Part shown: piece by piece, positions 61,476 through 64,000 of the stretch
Numbering within the stretch: position 1 is the first letter of the stretch
Layout of the letters: each line of letters opens with the position of its first letter
Assembly: GCF_014172405.1 (NCBI RefSeq)
Contig: NZ_WNXC01000009.1
Location: 62,001 to 126,000, forward strand
Direction: 5' to 3'
Origin: Pedobacter gandavensis
Lineage (GTDB): Bacteria; Bacteroidota; Bacteroidia; Sphingobacteriales; Sphingobacteriaceae
DNA length: 64,000 nucleotides
Position numbers and translations under genes: made by a program
The notes under the pieces: generated by a model
The model's database searches: none
What the model saw: only the letters and a program-made list of their open reading frames with translations
What the model was told of the DNA's origin: nothing

Positions 61476-61529
61476 CCACCTGAGCAGGATAGCGGAATCG
61501 TAGGTTATGATTCTATCCTGCTCAGGTGG
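61476..61529. terminator. long inverted repeat terminator between chaN and mscL
   Basis: Arms of 16 bases (61476-61491 with 61514-61529) are perfect complements. An inner five-base pair (GAATC 61495-61499, GATTC 61509-61513) extends the stem. It lies between convergent genes and works in both directions. Confidence 0.85.
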
Positions 61530-61551
61530 TTTAAATATTTATAGATTGCGC

Positions 61552-61986
61552 TTACTTATTTTTCAGTAAGTCACGGATTTCAGTAAGTAATACCTCTGTT
61601 GGTACCGGAGCTGGAGCAACCACTTCTTGTTTTCTCTTCATTTTATTGATGGCCTTTACCATTAAGAAAATGATCATAGCCAAAATAAGGAAATTGATCA
61701 CTTCTGTCACGAAGTTTCCCCATGCAAAAACTGGCCCCATTTTCCTGGCATCCTCCAAAGAAGCCGCAGGGTTTGTGGCTACAAACTCTCTAACCTTATC
61801 ACTCAGTGGGATATAGAAATTGGCAAATCCCTTATCGCCAATCAGCAAACTGATCGGAGGCATAATCAAGTCATTGACCATAGAAGTCACAATTTTGCCG
61901 AAAGCGCCTCCAATAATTACACCGACAGCCAGGTCAATCACATTGCCTTTGACTGCAAATTCCTTAAATTCTTTTACAAAGCTCAT
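61552..61986 (-). CDS. mscL: large-conductance mechanosensitive channel
   Basis: A 144-residue channel that opens when membrane tension rises, protecting against osmotic shock. The first hydrophobic segment AVKGNVIDLAVGVIIGGAFGKIV and second segment NFLILAMIIFLMVKAI are typical, as is the C-terminal helix bundle. It stands alone. Confidence 0.94.
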   Translation of the reverse strand: MSFVKEFKEFAVKGNVIDLAVGVIIGGAFGKIVTSMVNDLIMPPISLLIGDKGFANFYIPLSDKVREFVATNPAASLEDARKMGPVFAWGNFVTEVINFLILAMIIFLMVKAINKMKRKQEVVAPAPVPTEVLLTEIRDLLKNK

Positions 61987-62301
61987 AAGTAGTATTAGTT
62001 TTAGATGTTAAACGTCCTAATAAAAGTAGTTAATTATTTTCAAAAACTGCACCTATTGCTGCTATTCCTTACTCTATTTATATCTTAACAGAATAAACAC
62101 CATAAACTCAGGGCAAAAGAAACCTCTTTTTGAGCTGGATTAAAGAGATCGAAAGGAGAAGAATGAAAAATGTTTTAAGAAAACCTGATTTCCAAAACCC
62201 TTATTCCTACTAAATACACAATAATACTTTGTCTTGATAGTTTATATGTAAACCAAATTCGTATTTTTGGAACGGGTACTTAAATACCGCTTTGATAAAA
62301 C
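61987..62301. other. intergenic region with the rpoN promoter area
   Basis: The 315-base gap lies between the divergent mscL and rpoN genes. A TATTTTTG element at 62262-62269 is a likely rpoN -7 element, with no TTG at the right spacing. Nothing else is recognised. Confidence 0.5.
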
Positions 62302-63771
62302 ATGCTTAAACAACATCTACAACAAAAATTACTTCAAAAGCTCTCCCCTCAGCAAATCCAATTTATTAAATTGCTGCAAGTACCTACTGTTGCATTAGAT
62401 ACCCGAATAAAAGAAGAATTGGAGGAAAATCCAGCGCTTGAAGATCCCAGCTTAATGATCGCTGAGGAGCCAAAAAGCGAATATGATGACCTTAATGATA
62501 CTCCGGATGATTTTGATGCAAGTGCAAAGGAAGAAAATACGGATGAATTTAATGTAGATGATTATTTACAAGACGACAATGTAAACGATTATAGCACCTC
62601 TTATAACAATGACGATGATGAAGAAAAGAAAGAAACTCCGATAGCAATTGAGAGTACTTTCTTTGAAAGTCTGCAAGAACAACTGGATCTGGTTCCTTTG
62701 TCTGATCAGGATTTCATCATTGGAAAGCAAATTATTGGAAGTTTAGACGACGATGGTTATTTACGCAGGCCTATTACTTCCATGATTGATGACCTTGCAT
62801 TTTCACAAAATGCCATGGTTGAAGAAGAAGATGTATTAGAAATGCTAAAGGTGATCCAAAGCTTTGACCCTCCGGGAATCGCAGCGAGAGACTTACAGGA
62901 ATGTCTGACTTTACAGTTAAAGCGTAAAGACCCTGCTAATCCCATCATTCAGAAAGCCATTATCATCGTAGAAAACTACCTGGATGAATTTACCAGAAAA
63001 CACTATGATAAGCTTGAAAAGGCTTTGGGACTGAATAGTGAGGACCTGAAAGAAATCATCGCAGAAATCCTACGCTTAAACCCTAAACCAGGAGATTCAA
63101 ATCAAGTCACCACCAAGCAACTGCAAGTTATTCCGGATTTCCATGTCAGCAATAATGACGGCACTTTAATTCTGACGCTAAATTCAAAAAATGCACCAGA
63201 ACTAAGGGTAAGCCGCTCTTATATCGACATGTTTGACCATTATGATAAAGCAGCGCAAAAAGATAAAAAATTAAAAGAAGCCGTTCAATTTGTAAAACAA
63301 AAGCTGGATTCCGCAAAATGGTTTATTGATGCCATTAAGCAGAGACAACAGACTTTGCTAAAAACGATGAACGCCATCATGCAATACCAATATGAGTACC
63401 TGTTGACTGGTGATGAACGTAAAATGCGTCCAATGATCTTAAAAGACATTGCTGATAAAATTGACATGGACATCTCTACCGTTTCCAGGGTAGCCAACTC
63501 AAAATACGTACAAACAGAATTCGGAACTTTTCTATTGAAATCATTCTTCTCTGAGGCGATCCAAACGGAAAGCGGTGAAGAAGTGTCTAATAAAGAAGTG
63601 AAGAAAATTCTTGAAGATTGTATTGGAAATGAGGACAAACGTAAGCCTTTAGCAGATGAAAAGCTAACGGAAATACTAAAAGAACAAGGTTATAATATTG
63701 CAAGAAGAACGGTTGCGAAATACAGGGAACAAATGAATATCCCGGTGGCCCGTTTAAGAAAAGAACTGTAA
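62302..63771 (+). CDS. rpoN: RNA polymerase sigma-54 factor
   Basis: A 489-residue alternative sigma factor. The N-terminal activator-responsive region begins LKQHLQQKLLQKLSPQQIQFIKLLQ and is followed by an acidic linker (EEPKSEYDDLNDTPDDFDAS). The core-binding and DNA-binding domains carry the RpoN box ARRTVAKYRE near the end. The acidic linker, with repeated D and E, is long. It needs enhancer-binding activators, none of which is in this window. Confidence 0.95.
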   Translation: MLKQHLQQKLLQKLSPQQIQFIKLLQVPTVALDTRIKEELEENPALEDPSLMIAEEPKSEYDDLNDTPDDFDASAKEENTDEFNVDDYLQDDNVNDYSTSYNNDDDEEKKETPIAIESTFFESLQEQLDLVPLSDQDFIIGKQIIGSLDDDGYLRRPITSMIDDLAFSQNAMVEEEDVLEMLKVIQSFDPPGIAARDLQECLTLQLKRKDPANPIIQKAIIIVENYLDEFTRKHYDKLEKALGLNSEDLKEIIAEILRLNPKPGDSNQVTTKQLQVIPDFHVSNNDGTLILTLNSKNAPELRVSRSYIDMFDHYDKAAQKDKKLKEAVQFVKQKLDSAKWFIDAIKQRQQTLLKTMNAIMQYQYEYLLTGDERKMRPMILKDIADKIDMDISTVSRVANSKYVQTEFGTFLLKSFFSEAIQTESGEEVSNKEVKKILEDCIGNEDKRKPLADEKLTEILKEQGYNIARRTVAKYREQMNIPVARLRKEL

Positions 63772-63777
63772 AATTAG

Positions 63778-63802
63778 ATGGGGACTAAAAATCAGTCCCC
63801 AT
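63778..63802. terminator. hairpin between rpoN and the response regulator gene
   Basis: A nine-base stem (63778-63786 with 63794-63802) and a seven-base loop lie between the convergent ends. There is no strong T run, so it is a weaker candidate. Confidence 0.5.
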
Positions 63803-64000
63803 TCTTAATAAGTTTTCCAGTTTCTCATTGGCCACAATTAAGCTGGCGGTCAAATCCCTGTTATCTTTTCTCAAAGTATAAAGCTCAAAAGCTTTCTCAA
63901 TGTTAATGCGCAGATCATCTTCCATCCATGGCTTTTGAATGTAACGATATACCTGCCCTTTATTAATCGCGTCAATTACCGCGTTAATATCTGCATAACC
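63785..64000 (-). CDS. response regulator, C-terminal part (start beyond window)
   Basis: The last 71 residues of a response regulator. The end of the receiver domain is seen (GYADINAVIDAINKGQVYRYIQKPW, with the conserved lysine), then a helical stretch with a coiled-coil look (MEDDLRINIEKAFELYTLRKDNRDLTASL). The open frame continues past the window edge and the phospho-acceptor region is not visible. No output domain remains after the receiver, so it may be a stand-alone receiver or one with its effector part before it. Confidence 0.8.
   Translation of the reverse strand, partial: GYADINAVIDAINKGQVYRYIQKPWMEDDLRINIEKAFELYTLRKDNRDLTASLIVANEKLENLLRMGTDF

Noticed and set aside
1..64000. tRNA, rRNA or mobile elements
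   Set aside because: Reading the gene-free stretches on both strands gave no cloverleaf with the usual TTCGA arm, no rRNA stretch and no transposase motif.

Overview
The window is a stretch of chromosome from a Bacteroidota bacterium, most likely a Sphingobacteriaceae member close to Pedobacter. Several things point there. Five genes have promoters of the Bacteroidota housekeeping type (TTG, 19-21 bases, TAnnTTTG: trxB, guaB, rpmH, an Lrp gene and a LiaF-like gene). There is a Bacteroidota-style GlmU-like bifunctional protein, a two-component sensor with a periplasmic propeller, a DUF5723-like barrel, and a lysyl-tRNA synthetase with a C-terminal extension. Base composition is AT-rich and fairly even. 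I saw no insertion sequence, prophage, CRISPR array, rRNA or tRNA gene, so this reads as core chromosome rather than an island.

Layout. 1-9.5 kb: a GH20 hexosaminidase (cut by the window edge), trxB, an acyl-CoA carboxylase beta subunit, a DUF389 membrane protein, a Dph6-like PP-loop protein, a secreted hypothetical and guaB. 9.5-13.6 kb: a DinB-like protein, an unusual inverted array of 11-base repeats, a TetR regulator, an acetyltransferase with an esterase, and a PanE-like reductase. 13.6-18.5 kb: a three-gene drug-efflux operon (MFS, HlyD, TolC) divergent from an AraC regulator. 18.5-24.5 kb: an acetyltransferase, an M16 protease pair, mqnC, and two exported ferritin-like proteins. 24.8-28.5 kb: a LytTR response regulator and its propeller histidine kinase. 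28.8-37.2 kb: a NeuD-like acyltransferase, a tiny acidic protein, a GNAT-like protein, an XRE regulator, mpl, prmA, tpiA, a GlmU-like gene, L31 and methylmalonyl-CoA epimerase.

37.3-43.7 kb: iscS-iscU-iscA, a long-chain acyl-CoA synthetase and lysS. 43.7-49.4 kb: a TPR membrane protein, a thioredoxin-like protein, ung, an Lrp regulator, and a DtxR-type regulator with an Nramp transporter fused to a UspA domain, then smpB. 49.4-57.7 kb: pcm, priA, DUF423, two envelope proteins, tsaB, yidD, rnpA and rpmH. 57.8-64 kb: a LiaF-like / LytS-like / LytTR three-gene operon, a ChaN-like gene, mscL, rpoN and the end of a response regulator.

Genes that clearly work together are the efflux operon and its AraC neighbour; the DtxR regulator and the Nramp-Usp transporter (with an operator-like palindrome on the promoter); the LiaF-HK-LytTR operon, which has a LytTR-like pair of direct repeats in the divergent promoter region shared with chaN; iscSUA; and rpmH-rnpA-yidD. 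No clearly new multi-gene system is visible. The observations most worth a second look are the 11-base repeat array at 10164-10245, the LytTR-like site at 60471-60500, the DtxR and Lrp operators, the Nramp-Usp fusion and the multi-hairpin leader of lysS.
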